Assembly (NCBI GenBank): GCA_903838565.1
Contig: CAILZB010000007.1
Location: 1 to 64,000 of the forward strand
Source: an uncultured beta proteobacterium
GTDB taxonomy: Bacteria; Pseudomonadota; Gammaproteobacteria; Burkholderiales; Burkholderiaceae_C
Length of the DNA stretch: 64,000 bases
Direction of reading: 5' to 3'
In this document: positions 45,749 to 55,009 of the stretch, in pieces
How positions within the stretch are numbered: the stretch's first letter is position 1
How the letters are laid out: the number at the start of each line of letters is the position of its first letter
Program-made: the position numbers and the translations under genes
The notes under the pieces: model-generated
Databases searched by the model: none
Seen by the model: only the letters and a program-made list of their open reading frames with translations
Told to the model about the DNA's origin: nothing

Positions 45749-46617
45749 TGCTGACGAGCGGCCTTCGCCTGCGGCGGGCAAGCAGCGGCTTCACGCTGGT
45801 CGAGCTGATCATGGTGATCGTCATCATGGGCATCGTCGGCGGCATGGTGGCGGTCTTCATGAAGAGTCCGATCGACGCTTACTTTGCCTCGTCTCGCCGC
45901 GCCGGTCTGACTGACTTGGCCGATACCGCCGTGCGCCGCATCGCGCGGGACATGCGCAAGGCGCTGCCCAACAGCGTGCACGCGCCGACGAACCAGTGCG
46001 TTGAATTCATTCCCACCAAGACAGGTGCGCGCTACCGTGCCCAAGGTACAGGTTCCTTGAACTTCGGATCGGCTGTCACGAGCTTCAACATGCTGGGCAG
46101 CACCAGCACTTTCGCCGGCAGCGCCTTACCCACGGATCAGCAGATTCAGCCCAATGACCTGATCGCTATTTCGAACCTGGGCTTCGATGTGGGCGACGCC
46201 TATGCCGGAACCAATACGGCCGCGATCAGCAGCGTGGTCGACGGCAGCGAATCTGTCATCACGATTCCCGCCACGATTCCCAGCACGACATTTTCGGTGG
46301 CGCTGGCTTCTCCGAGCAACCGGTTCCAGGTGATTCCCTCGGCCGAAAAGGTGGTGGCCTTCGTCTGCAGCGGCGGCAATCTTTATCGCACGGCCAACGG
46401 CGCAATGACCAAGACCGTCGACGGCAGCGCCTGTGCGACGTCGGGGGTCGCGACGATGAGCGTCGCGACACTGGCGAAGAATGTGAGCTTCTGCAGCCTG
46501 ACCTACAGCGGCTCGGACCTGCAGCGCAATGCGCTGGTGCAGATGACGTTTCAGTTCACGGACACCGGTGAAACCACCAGCGTTTACCACGAGGTCCACG
46601 TGAACAATACGCCATGA
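45748..46617 (+). CDS. mshO: MSHA minor pilin MshO
   Basis: 289-aa minor prepilin. Cleavage after Gly14 (RRASSG) leaves FTLVELIMVIVIMGIVGGMV, with Glu5. The segment SSRRAGLTDLADTAVRRIAR followed by DMRKALPNSV is diagnostic of MshO. The large C-terminal domain has several cysteines (NQCVEF, FVCSGG, SACATSG, FCSL). ATG 45748 overlaps the mshD stop and its own stop overlaps mshP, so the minor pilins are translationally coupled. Confidence 0.92.
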   Translation: MLTSGLRLRRASSGFTLVELIMVIVIMGIVGGMVAVFMKSPIDAYFASSRRAGLTDLADTAVRRIARDMRKALPNSVHAPTNQCVEFIPTKTGARYRAQGTGSLNFGSAVTSFNMLGSTSTFAGSALPTDQQIQPNDLIAISNLGFDVGDAYAGTNTAAISSVVDGSESVITIPATIPSTTFSVALASPSNRFQVIPSAEKVVAFVCSGGNLYRTANGAMTKTVDGSACATSGVATMSVATLAKNVSFCSLTYSGSDLQRNALVQMTFQFTDTGETTSVYHEVHVNNTP

Positions 46618-47048
46618 GGAAAGTGCACTTTCTGCAGCGCGGTTTTGCCGCGATAGCGGCGATCTTTCTGGTCGTGATACTGGCCGCTTTGGGCGCCTTC
46701 ATGCTCACGTTCTCCAATACGCAGCAGCTCACCTCGGCGCAGGATCTGCAGGGCACTCGCGCCTACTGGGCGGCTCAGGGCGGGCTGGAATGGGCGATCG
46801 GTGGCGTAGTGGCGACAACCGTTCCTACGCCACCATCGACGGTCCCATTGCCTGCAACCTGCCCGACCAGTGCGCCGCCCGCGACGATCGACGGATTCAA
46901 TCTGACCATCGCCTGCACGCCGTTGACGTTCAGCGAAGCCGGTACCAATGACGTCAGGATTTTCCAGCTCAGGTCGGTCGCATGGTCTGGCACGGTTGGA
47001 AGCATCAACTTTGTCGAACGCAGCGTTTCCGCGACAATGGAAAGATGA
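46614..47048 (+). CDS. mshP: MSHA minor pilin-like protein MshP
   Basis: 144-aa protein with leader MRKVHFLQRG followed by FAAIAAIFLVVILAALGAF. Mature position 5 is Ala instead of Glu, as in MshP and GspK-type tip proteins. The next part, QQLTSAQDLQGTRAYWAAQ and GGLEWAIGGV, matches MshP/PilX-like proteins. ATG 46614 overlaps mshO by four bases and its stop lies just before mshQ. Confidence 0.9.
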   Translation: MRKVHFLQRGFAAIAAIFLVVILAALGAFMLTFSNTQQLTSAQDLQGTRAYWAAQGGLEWAIGGVVATTVPTPPSTVPLPATCPTSAPPATIDGFNLTIACTPLTFSEAGTNDVRIFQLRSVAWSGTVGSINFVERSVSATMER

Positions 47049-47068
47049 TGGAAAGACAAGGACCTTGC

Positions 47069-50000
47069 ATGCGCTGGCTGGGCGTGATCGCGATCTTCGC
47101 GGCGCTGTGCTGCTTCGCCGCTCAGGCCAGCGCTGCCACCTGCACCAGCAAGGCCAACGGCAACTGGAGCAGTTCATCCACCTGGAGCTGCAGCGGCACG
47201 CCCACGGCGACGGTACCCGGATCGAACGACAGCGCAGTGCTGGCCTCGCCCTACACCGTGACGCTGGACAACGACTACACCGTTTCCGCGCTGACCATCA
47301 ACTCCGGCGCCACCTTGACGGAATCGAATGGAAATGCGCTCACGGTGACGGGCAATATCGTCAACAACGGCGTCTTCACCAGCAGCCAAAGTGGCTACAT
47401 CTATTCCACCGGGAACTCGGCTGTCATCTCCGGCAGCGGTTCGTTCCAGGGCTCGGCGCGGCTGGCCACGTCGGGTACCGCGCCTTCGGTCGCTGCCGGC
47501 TCGAACCTGAGTTTCATCGGAACGGCCCAATTCAGAATCGGCCGCGACTCCAACGGCAACGCGGTTTCAGGTTCGACGCTGACCATCAACGGCACGCTCA
47601 CCGGCACCAGCCAGACCGGTGGCACAGGCAGCCCCTTTATTCGCCTGTATTCCAGCAGCACGATCGTGAGCAGCACCGGCGTCATCAATGGCGGCACGTC
47701 GTCGGCCGTCGTGTTCTACGCGGGAGGCGGCAACAACAGCAACGCGACCGCCACGCTGACAAACAATGGCAGCGTGACGGTGGGAACGATTTCGCGCTCG
47801 CAGGGCCTGGGCGTCTGGACCAATGCCGCCAGCTCCAGCCTGACGCTGAACACGGCGTTCTCGTCGGGTTCGATGACGCTCAACGCTTCGGCCTCGAACA
47901 ACACCGTGGTCTACAACTCGCCGGCCACGCCGATCACGCCCGCCAGCAACACCTATTACAACCTCTCAGGCACCGGCGTGAGCTGCCCCGTCTCCTACAT
48001 CATCCTGGGAACCTCGCCCTGCGCGGCCACGACCTACGTCACAGGCACGCCCAGCACCTGCACCAGCACCACGGGTGTGGGCACGGTGGCCTGGAGCAAT
48101 CCCGGCAACGCCAAAGTCAGCGACGGCAGCTACGCCACGTCCACGCTGGGTACCGCGACAACGTCCAACTATCTGAACTGCAGCGGCTTCAATCTGAACG
48201 TGCCCACCGGCGCGGTAATCAGCGGCATCACCGTGAGCGTGACGCGCAAATCCGACGGCGGCACGATCAAGGACGCCTACGTCTACCTGATCAAGAGCGC
48301 GAGCATCAGCACCGCCTTCAACGGCGCCACCTCCACCACCTATCCCACGTCCAATACCGTGGAGGCGCACGGCGGGCAGTCCAGCCTGTGGGGGACGACC
48401 TGGACCTCCGCCATCCTGAACGCATCGAACTTCGGCGTGGCCTTTGCGTCCCAGAACACGAGTTCGTCCTGGTGGTGCGCTTCGGGAAGCTATTGGGCCA
48501 GCAGCAGCTACTGCATCAATACCGCCAGCGTCGACCTGATCCAGGTGCGCGTGGACTACAAGGTGTCGGGCCTGGACCACATCCGCATCGAGCACGACAC
48601 CACAGCCTCCTATTGCCTGTCGGAGCCGATCACGCTCAAGGCCTGCGCCAACGCCGCCTGCACCAGCTACTACACGGCCAGCGACGTCACCGGCGTTGGG
48701 CTAGCGGCCAGCGGCACGGGCAACACCTGGTCGCCCAGCAGCACCGCGACGATCACCGCGGCCAGCGGCGGCATCAACACCGGCAGCATCACGCTGGCGC
48801 ATTCGAGCGCGGGCACCGTCACACTGGGCATCACAGGCACTGCCAGCCCCGCGCCCACCAATGCCTACGAGTGCTACAACACCGGCACCGGCACCAGCAG
48901 CTACAGCACCACTGGCAGCTGTGATGTGGTCTTTTCCAACGGCGCCTTTTCCTTCCACGTGCCCGACCATGTGTCCGGCACCGCGCAGGCCGTTACCATG
49001 ACATCGTGCGCCAGCAGCATGGCCAGCGGGAGTCGCAGCGTCAGCTTCTGGACGACCTATGTCGATCCTGCCAGCGGCACGCTCAAGGCGAATGTGGCGG
49101 CCGGGTCGAGCAATGCCAATTGCACCAGCGGATCTTCGATCGGTACCGCCTCGGGCAGCGCAACGTCCATCGCGCTGACTTTTGGTGCCGGCACCACGCC
49201 TCAGGCCACCTTCAGCGTATGCTACCCGGACGTCGGCCGGGTACAGCTGAACACGCAGTACAGCAGCGGCGGCACGACCATCACCGGGTCGAGCTCGTTC
49301 GTCGCCCGGCCCCACCACTTCACCGTCACCGGCATCAAGCGCACCAGCGACAGCCTCGCCAATCCGGCTGCGGCCGATGCCACCGGCGGCGCCTTCATTG
49401 CCGCGGGCAATTCCACCTTGGCCGCAACGCAGTTCACGGCCAAGGTCAGCGCCGTCAACGCGCTGAATGCCGTGACCCCCAACTACGGGGTGGAAGGCTC
49501 ACCCGAGGGCCTGCTGCTCACGCCCGTCGTCGTGGCGCCCACGGGTGGGGATGCCGGCCTGCTCACCTGCAAGGGATCGACCACAGGATGCGCCGTGACA
49601 GGTGGCTCGAGCAACTTCACCGGCGGCGCAACGACCCTCACCGATCTGGCCTGGAATGAAGTGGGTGTACTGAGCATCCTGCCCAGCCTCACCGATGGCA
49701 GCTACATGGGCACGGCCGACGTCGGCACGCCCACGGCCAGCGGCAACATCGGGCGCTTCTACCCGCACCATTTCGGCGTGGTGGCCGCGCCGATGGAAAC
49801 GCGCGCCGACCTGTGCAGCGGTGGCTTCCAGATGGCCAGTCCCGCGACCGCCTGCGACGCGTTCAACTACATGGGAGAGTTGATGCTGCTGAACTTCCAG
49901 TTGCTGGCACAGGAGGCCGGCGGCACCACGGCAAAGAACTACATCACGTCGAGCACGGCGTCGCAGAATTTCGCCAAACTGAGTCTGTCCACGAGTGCCG

Positions 50001-50743
50001 CGCTGAACCTGGGCGCAGTCAACCTGGGCACGAGCACGAGCTACCTCACGTCGCGCCTGGACACCACCACCAACAATCCCTCCGGCAGTTTCCTGGTGGG
50101 TGCGGCCGACGTGGTCGTTCCGTTCACACTGACGCGGCTGTCCACACCCGACGGCAACTACACGGCGGTGAATTACGGCATCGCGCCGGTGGACAGCGAC
50201 GGCGTGGCGCTGGCTTCCACGGCGCTGAATCTGGCGACGGTTTCGGCCGCGGCCGGCAACGACCACGCGGTGATCGACAACAACGAGTTGCGCTACGGGC
50301 GGCTGCGCATGCTCAACGCCTACGGCTCGGAGTTGCTGGCGCTGCCGGTGCCGCTGGAAGCGCAGTACTGGACGGGCAGCTACTACGCCACCAACACGCT
50401 CGATTCCAGCACCCTCATCACGCCGTCGAGCATCGTGATGGGCAACTATCGCAATGCGCTGGTTGCCTGCAAGACCTTGCTCGCGCCGTCGGCGGCCGTG
50501 ACGCTGGTGGCCGGAAAGATGCCTTCCCCCGGATTGATGCTGAGCGCGCCCGGAACGGGCAATGCCGGCAGCGTCGATTTGAGCCTGAACCTGGGTGCGA
50601 CCGCCAGTGGCAGCAACTGTTTCACCGCGACGGCGTCGACGGCGACGGCCGCGAGCCTGCCCTGGTTCGGCACGAACCCCACGGCCCGCGCCACCTTCGG
50701 CATTTACAAGTCGCCGCTGATCTACCGGCGCGAGAACTACTGA
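47069..50743 (+). CDS. mshQ: MSHA-associated large surface protein MshQ (DUF6701)
   Basis: 1224-aa secreted protein, possibly the pilus-tip adhesin. The signal peptide is MRWLGVIAIFAALCCFAAQA (cleavage near ASAA). Residues about 25-330 are a Ser/Thr/Asn/Gly-rich beta-solenoid-like part (WSSSSTWSCSGTP, LTINSGATLTESNGNALTV). About 350-520 form a cysteine-containing beta-sandwich (GTVAWSNPGNAKVSDGSYAT). The remainder is the DUF6701 region typical of MshQ (DHIRIEHDTTASYCLSEPIT, later DHAVIDNNELRYGRLRMLNA). The start is ATG 47069 with AAGGA; ATGs at 47045 and 47048 lack a spaced site. Last gene of the operon and an attractive glycosylation target. Confidence 0.88.
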   Translation: MRWLGVIAIFAALCCFAAQASAATCTSKANGNWSSSSTWSCSGTPTATVPGSNDSAVLASPYTVTLDNDYTVSALTINSGATLTESNGNALTVTGNIVNNGVFTSSQSGYIYSTGNSAVISGSGSFQGSARLATSGTAPSVAAGSNLSFIGTAQFRIGRDSNGNAVSGSTLTINGTLTGTSQTGGTGSPFIRLYSSSTIVSSTGVINGGTSSAVVFYAGGGNNSNATATLTNNGSVTVGTISRSQGLGVWTNAASSSLTLNTAFSSGSMTLNASASNNTVVYNSPATPITPASNTYYNLSGTGVSCPVSYIILGTSPCAATTYVTGTPSTCTSTTGVGTVAWSNPGNAKVSDGSYATSTLGTATTSNYLNCSGFNLNVPTGAVISGITVSVTRKSDGGTIKDAYVYLIKSASISTAFNGATSTTYPTSNTVEAHGGQSSLWGTTWTSAILNASNFGVAFASQNTSSSWWCASGSYWASSSYCINTASVDLIQVRVDYKVSGLDHIRIEHDTTASYCLSEPITLKACANAACTSYYTASDVTGVGLAASGTGNTWSPSSTATITAASGGINTGSITLAHSSAGTVTLGITGTASPAPTNAYECYNTGTGTSSYSTTGSCDVVFSNGAFSFHVPDHVSGTAQAVTMTSCASSMASGSRSVSFWTTYVDPASGTLKANVAAGSSNANCTSGSSIGTASGSATSIALTFGAGTTPQATFSVCYPDVGRVQLNTQYSSGGTTITGSSSFVARPHHFTVTGIKRTSDSLANPAAADATGGAFIAAGNSTLAATQFTAKVSAVNALNAVTPNYGVEGSPEGLLLTPVVVAPTGGDAGLLTCKGSTTGCAVTGGSSNFTGGATTLTDLAWNEVGVLSILPSLTDGSYMGTADVGTPTASGNIGRFYPHHFGVVAAPMETRADLCSGGFQMASPATACDAFNYMGELMLLNFQLLAQEAGGTTAKNYITSSTASQNFAKLSLSTSAALNLGAVNLGTSTSYLTSRLDTTTNNPSGSFLVGAADVVVPFTLTRLSTPDGNYTAVNYGIAPVDSDGVALASTALNLATVSAAAGNDHAVIDNNELRYGRLRMLNAYGSELLALPVPLEAQYWTGSYYATNTLDSSTLITPSSIVMGNYRNALVACKTLLAPSAAVTLVAGKMPSPGLMLSAPGTGNAGSVDLSLNLGATASGSNCFTATASTATAASLPWFGTNPTARATFGIYKSPLIYRRENY

Positions 50744-50762
50744 ATCCCGATCCGGTCGGGAT
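50744..50762 (+). other. hairpin directly after mshQ
   Basis: ATCCCGA and TCGGGAT enclose a 5-base loop immediately after the mshQ stop codon. Seven perfect pairs, but no T run follows in either direction, so it is a weak or factor-assisted terminator at best. It separates the convergent mshQ and ABC-F genes. Confidence 0.4.
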
Positions 50763-50770
50763 GGTGAGGT

Positions 50771-52783
50771 TCACGCCGTGACGGCGTCCACCTGGGCCGA
50801 GAGTTCGAGCCAGCGGATCTCCAGGGTTTCGAGTTCCTGCGCCACGGTCTTCAACTGCTTGGAGGCCTGCGTCATTTCGGGAACGGGCAGGGGCGCGGAA
50901 AGCCTGGTTTCCAGCTCCAGTTTCTGGTGCTGCAGCTTGTCCATCTTGTGCTCGATCTCGCCGAGCTCGCGCTTCAGTGGCTTGGCCTTTTCCGCCAGCA
51001 GCTGGCGCTCGGCCGCGTCGATGCGGCGCTGTTCAGCGGCCGAGATCGATGGCCCAGCCTTGGCGTGTGCTGCGGCGGCGCTGGCAGCGGCTTCGCGGGC
51101 GCTGCGCTGGGCCGCGTTGGCCGCTTCCTTGATCTCTTCGCGTACGCGCTTGGCTTCGTCCAGCAGGTAGCGTTGGTAGTCGTCCAGATCGCCGTCGAAG
51201 GGTGCCACGCCACCGCGTGAGACCATCCAGAATTCGTCGCACACCGCGCGCAGCAGGGCACGGTCGTGGCTCACCAGCATCACCGTGCCTTCGAACTCGT
51301 TCAGCGCCATGGACAGCGCCTCACGTGTGGCCAGATCCAGGTGATTCGTGGGTTCATCCAGCAGCAACAGGTTGGGGCGCTGCCAGACGATCATGCACAG
51401 CACCAGACGCGCTTTCTCGCCGCCGCTCATGCTGCCCACGGCCTGTTTCACCATGTCGCCGCCGAAGTTGAAGGTGCCCAGGAAGCTGCGCAGGTCCTGC
51501 TCGCGCGTGGCCTGGCCGCCCATCTTGCCGTCCGCGGTCATTTCCTTCACGAGGCGGATCATGTGTTCCAGCGGCGTGTCGGCCGGGCGCAGCACGTCGA
51601 GTTCCTGCTGCGCGAAGTAGCCGATGTTCAGCCCCTTGCCCTCGGTCAGTTCGCCGCCGATGGGTTCGAGCGCACGCGCCACGGTCTTGACCAGCGTGGA
51701 CTTGCCCTGGCCGTTCGCGCCCAGGATGCCGATGCGCTGGCCCGCGAGCACCGAGCGGCTCACGTTGTTCACGATCACCGTGGGCGGCGTTCCCGCCGGT
51801 GCATCTTCCGGTGCCGGGTAGCCAAAGCTCACGCCGCTCATGGAGAGCATGGGGTTGGGCAGATTGGCCGGTTCCTTGAATTCGAAGGTGAAGTCGGCTT
51901 CGGCGAGCAGAGGCGCGATCTTCTCCATGCGGTCCAGCGCCTTGACCCGGCTTTGCGCCTGCTTGGCCTTGCTCGCCTTGGCCTTGAAGCGCGCGATGAA
52001 CTTCTGCAGGTGCGCGATCTTGTCCTGCTGCTTGGAGAAGGCGTTCTGCTGCAGCTCCATCTGCTCCGCGCGCATGTCCTCGAACTTGCTGTAGTTGCCG
52101 CCGTAGCGCACTAATTTGGCCGAGTCGATGTGCAGCGTGACATTGGTCACGGCGTCGAGGAATTCGCGGTCGTGGCTGATGACGATCATCGTGCCTTCAT
52201 AGCGCTTGAGCCAGGCTTCCAGCCACACCAGGGCGTCCAGGTCCAGGTGATTCGTGGGCTCGTCCAGCAGCAGCAGGTCCGACGGGCACATCAGCGCGCG
52301 CGCCAGTTGCAGCCGCATGCGCCAGCCGCCGGAGAAGCTGTTCACGGGGTTGGTCAATTCGGTAGTCTTGAAGCCCAGCCCCAGGATCAGCGCCTGCGCC
52401 CGCGCCGGCGCGTCGTGCGCTCCGGCGTCGTGCAGTTCCATGTAGGCGTGGGCCATGCGGTCGTAGTCGTCGGTGGCCTCGGCCGCGGTGACTTCGGTCT
52501 GCGCGGCCAGCAGGGCGGTGTCGCCGTCGACCACGAAGTCGGTGGCGTTTTGCTCGGTCTCTGGCATGTCCTGGGCCACTTGGCCCATGCGCCACTGCGT
52601 GGGGATGTAGTACTCGCCCGCGTCCTCGTGCAGGCCGCCGTTGAACAGGGCGAAAAGGGACGATTTGCCGGCGCCGTTGCGCCCCACCAGGCCGACCTTT
52701 TCGCCGGGGTTCAGGGTGACGGTGGCGCCGTCGAGCAGCAGCTTGGCGCCGCGGCGCAGCACGACATTTTTAAGAGTGATCAC
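50771..52783 (-). CDS. yheS: ABC-F family ATPase (YheS/Uup-like)
   Basis: 670-aa soluble protein with two ABC domains and no membrane part, the ABC-F layout of ribosome-associated translation factors. Walker A motifs are GRNGAGKSS near the N-terminus and GANGQGKST near residue 350. Signatures are SFSGGWRMR and SMSGGEKAR, each followed by LLLDEPTNHLD. The inter-domain P-site tRNA-interaction linker is rich in K/A/Q (KAKASKAKQAQSRVKALDRM). The C-terminus is a charged coiled coil of about 110 residues. The start is GTG 52783. YheS fits better than Uup or EttA, but assignment among them is tentative. Confidence 0.88.
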   Translation of the reverse strand: MITLKNVVLRRGAKLLLDGATVTLNPGEKVGLVGRNGAGKSSLFALFNGGLHEDAGEYYIPTQWRMGQVAQDMPETEQNATDFVVDGDTALLAAQTEVTAAEATDDYDRMAHAYMELHDAGAHDAPARAQALILGLGFKTTELTNPVNSFSGGWRMRLQLARALMCPSDLLLLDEPTNHLDLDALVWLEAWLKRYEGTMIVISHDREFLDAVTNVTLHIDSAKLVRYGGNYSKFEDMRAEQMELQQNAFSKQQDKIAHLQKFIARFKAKASKAKQAQSRVKALDRMEKIAPLLAEADFTFEFKEPANLPNPMLSMSGVSFGYPAPEDAPAGTPPTVIVNNVSRSVLAGQRIGILGANGQGKSTLVKTVARALEPIGGELTEGKGLNIGYFAQQELDVLRPADTPLEHMIRLVKEMTADGKMGGQATREQDLRSFLGTFNFGGDMVKQAVGSMSGGEKARLVLCMIVWQRPNLLLLDEPTNHLDLATREALSMALNEFEGTVMLVSHDRALLRAVCDEFWMVSRGGVAPFDGDLDDYQRYLLDEAKRVREEIKEAANAAQRSAREAAASAAAAHAKAGPSISAAEQRRIDAAERQLLAEKAKPLKRELGEIEHKMDKLQHQKLELETRLSAPLPVPEMTQASKQLKTVAQELETLEIRWLELSAQVDAVTA

Positions 52784-52824
52784 AGGAATTGCGTTGGTTC
52801 GTTAAGGTCGACGCATCCGCTTTT

Positions 52825-52892
52825 CGTCGTTGCAGGCGAAGCGAAGCAATCCAGGGCATGGACTGCCGCGGCCTTCGGCCTCGCAGTGACGA
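52825..52892 (-). repeat. dispersed intergenic repeat (GAGGCCGAAGGCCGCGGCA type)
   Basis: On the minus strand the segment begins CGTCACTGCGAGGCCGAAGG and ends in GGATTGCTTCGCTTCGCCTG then CAACGACG. This is the pattern of a short interspersed repeat common in betaproteobacterial genomes, with imperfectly complementary ends (CGTCACTGC and GCAACGACG-like) and an internal GGCCGAAGGCC hairpin. One copy in this window, filling the gap between prmB and the ABC-F gene. Confidence 0.6.
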
Positions 52893-52895
52893 GGG

Positions 52896-53819
52896 CTAAA
52901 CGCGCGTCAAAGTCTGTTGGAGGACGGTCTGGCGCGTGAGCAGCAAGACCTGATCTTCACCGGCGCTGGTCTCCAGCCAGACGGCTTCCAGTTGCGGAAA
53001 GGCGGCTTCGAAGTGTTCGCGCTCGTTGCCTATTTCCAGCACCAGGGCCCCATTTTCGCTCATATGGGCCGGGGCCTCGCACAGCAGCAGGCGAATGAAG
53101 TCCATTCCGTCGCTGCCGCCGGCCAGCGCCAGCTCCGGTTCGGCCCGGTATTCAGGGGGGAGGGCGGCCATGCTTTGCGCGTTCACGTAGGGCGGATTGC
53201 ACAGGATCAGGTCGTATCCAGCACCGACGCCGGCCAGGCCATCGGACTCGACCAGACGGATGCGGTCCTGCAGCGCGTGCTTGGCGACGTTGATGCGCGC
53301 CACGTCCAGAGCGTCGGTCGAGATGTCGGCCGCCACCACACTCACGTCCGGGTAAACCATCGCGGCCAGCACGGCCAGGCTGCCGTTGCCGGTGCACAGG
53401 TCAAGCACGCGCGAGCTGTCGGGGCTCAGCCAGGGATCGATGTCGCCCTGCACCAGCAGCTCGGCGATGAAGGAGCGCGGCACGATGGCGCGTTCGTCCA
53501 CATAAAAAGGAATGCCCTGCAGCCAGGCTTCACGCGTGAGGTAGGCGGCGGGCTGGCGGGACTCGATGCGCCGGGCCAGCAGCGCGTCAATGGATGCCTG
53601 TTGCTGCGGCGTCAGGGCTTGATCGGCAACCGAGTCAGGACCGTCCAGCGGCGTGTCCAGCGGCAAGCCGAGTTGCCACAACACCAGCCAGGCGGCTTCG
53701 TCAAAGGCGTTGTCGGTGCCGTGTCCGAAGGCCACGCCCGCGGCCTCGAGTCGCGCCGCGCCTGCTTCAATCGACGCGAGAACGCTGGGGTTCTGCGGCC
53801 TGGTGGAACCCGTCTGCAT
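52896..53819 (-). CDS. prmB: 50S ribosomal protein L3 N5-glutamine methyltransferase
   Basis: 307-aa HemK-family methyltransferase that modifies a glutamine of ribosomal protein L3. The SAM motif I is VLDLCTGNGSLAVLAA and the glutamine-binding NPPYVN is present. The N-terminal helical domain and the GIPFYVDERAIVPRSFIAEL block (IPFYVDERAIVPRS) mark PrmB rather than PrmC. The start is ATG 53819, sharing bases with the pilU stop (TGATG). In-frame upstream codons lie inside pilU. Confidence 0.94.
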   Translation of the reverse strand: MQTGSTRPQNPSVLASIEAGAARLEAAGVAFGHGTDNAFDEAAWLVLWQLGLPLDTPLDGPDSVADQALTPQQQASIDALLARRIESRQPAAYLTREAWLQGIPFYVDERAIVPRSFIAELLVQGDIDPWLSPDSSRVLDLCTGNGSLAVLAAMVYPDVSVVAADISTDALDVARINVAKHALQDRIRLVESDGLAGVGAGYDLILCNPPYVNAQSMAALPPEYRAEPELALAGGSDGMDFIRLLLCEAPAHMSENGALVLEIGNEREHFEAAFPQLEAVWLETSAGEDQVLLLTRQTVLQQTLTRV

Positions 53820-54979
53820 CAGTGCGTCACGTCGAGCGAGAATTCGGTGAAGACGGGCGTTTCGTCGGCCTCGTCCTGCTCCTCCTCCTTGGCCGCTGCG
53901 GATGTCTTCTTGCTCTGTGCCTGGCTGTTCTGCAGGCGCCACATCAGGTTGGTGGGCGAGTCGGCGTAGGCCATGCCTTCGCTGCGGTCGATGACGCCGT
54001 CCAGAATGAGCTGCGCGATGTTCTCCTCAAACATCTGCGAGCCCACCGCCATGGATTTCTCCATCGCCTCCTTCACGCCCATGAAATCGCCTTTTTCGAT
54101 GTAATCGGCGATGAGCACGGTGTTGACCAGGATCTCGGCCGCCGGAACCCGATGCCCGGCCAGCGTGCGCAGCAGCCGTTGCGAGACGATGGCGCGCAGC
54201 GCCGCCGACAGGTCGCCCAGCATCGTGGGGCGCACTTCGACCGGGTAGAAGCTCAGGATGCGGTTCAATGCCTGGTACGAGTTGTTGGCGTGCATCGTGG
54301 CCAGACACAGGTGGCCGGTCTGGGCGTAGGCGATCGCGGCCGACATGGTTTCGCGGTCTCTGATCTCACCGATCATGATCACGTCGGGCGCCTGGCGCAG
54401 CGCATTCTTCAAGGCGATCTGCAGGGACGCGGTGTCGGTCCCGACTTCACGCTGGTTGATCACCGACTTCTTGTTCTTGAACAGGAATTCGGCCGGGTCC
54501 TCGATCGTGAGGATATGGCCCCAGGCATTTTCATTGCGGTGGTCGATCATCGACGCCAGCGTCGTGCTCTTGCCCGTCCCGGTGGCGCCCACCATCAGCA
54601 GCAGGCCGCGCTTTTGCATGATGAGTTCGCTCAGCACTGGCGGCAGATTGAGTGACGCCAGTGGCGGAATCTCACCCGTGATGTAGCGAATCACGGCCGC
54701 GTACGAGCCGCGCTGGCGCATGGCGCTGATACGAAAACGGCCCACACCCGGTAACGGTATCGCCATGTTGAGCTCGCCCGTTTCCTCGAGCTCTTCGATG
54801 CGCTCCGGCGGCACGATCTCGGCCAGCAGGCTGCGTGTGGCGCCGGGCGAGAGCAGCTGGTTGTTGATGGGAACGCATTGGCCGTTGATCTTGATCAGCA
54901 CCGGCGACTGTGCCGAAAGATAAACGTCGGACGCCTTCTTCTCGCCCATCAGGGTGAGTATCTGCTGCATCAAACCCAT
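53819..54979 (-). CDS. pilU: type IV pilus retraction ATPase PilU-like
   Basis: 386-aa PilT/PilU ATPase. Walker A GATGTGKST is at 131-139. The Asp box, Walker B (VIMIGEIRDRETM) and His box (GHLCLATMHANNSYQALNRI) follow. The C-terminal SMAVGSQMFEENIAQLILDG and the charged tail fit PilU rather than PilT, which usually lies next to it but is absent here. The start is ATG 54979 with AAGGAG six bases upstream. It could serve the type IV pili of this strain and, by inference, MSHA retraction. It is embedded in a dap/prmB cluster. Confidence 0.9.
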   Translation of the reverse strand: MGLMQQILTLMGEKKASDVYLSAQSPVLIKINGQCVPINNQLLSPGATRSLLAEIVPPERIEELEETGELNMAIPLPGVGRFRISAMRQRGSYAAVIRYITGEIPPLASLNLPPVLSELIMQKRGLLLMVGATGTGKSTTLASMIDHRNENAWGHILTIEDPAEFLFKNKKSVINQREVGTDTASLQIALKNALRQAPDVIMIGEIRDRETMSAAIAYAQTGHLCLATMHANNSYQALNRILSFYPVEVRPTMLGDLSAALRAIVSQRLLRTLAGHRVPAAEILVNTVLIADYIEKGDFMGVKEAMEKSMAVGSQMFEENIAQLILDGVIDRSEGMAYADSPTNLMWRLQNSQAQSKKTSAAAKEEEQDEADETPVFTEFSLDVTH

Positions 54980-55009
54980 GGCTTGCTCCTTGACATCACG
55001 GTGATTCCG

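Noticed and set aside
46948..48924. Long plus-strand frame rich in His, Gln and Arg overlapping mshP and mshQ
   Set aside because: It is the +1 shadow of the Ser/Thr/Gly-rich mshQ coding sequence; mshQ has a signal peptide and DUF6701 features.
48000..50700. Repetitive-looking Thr/Ser/Gly sequence as possible tandem repeats
   Set aside because: Residue composition is biased but I see no repeated unit at the DNA or protein level; it fits ordinary MshQ beta-rich domains.
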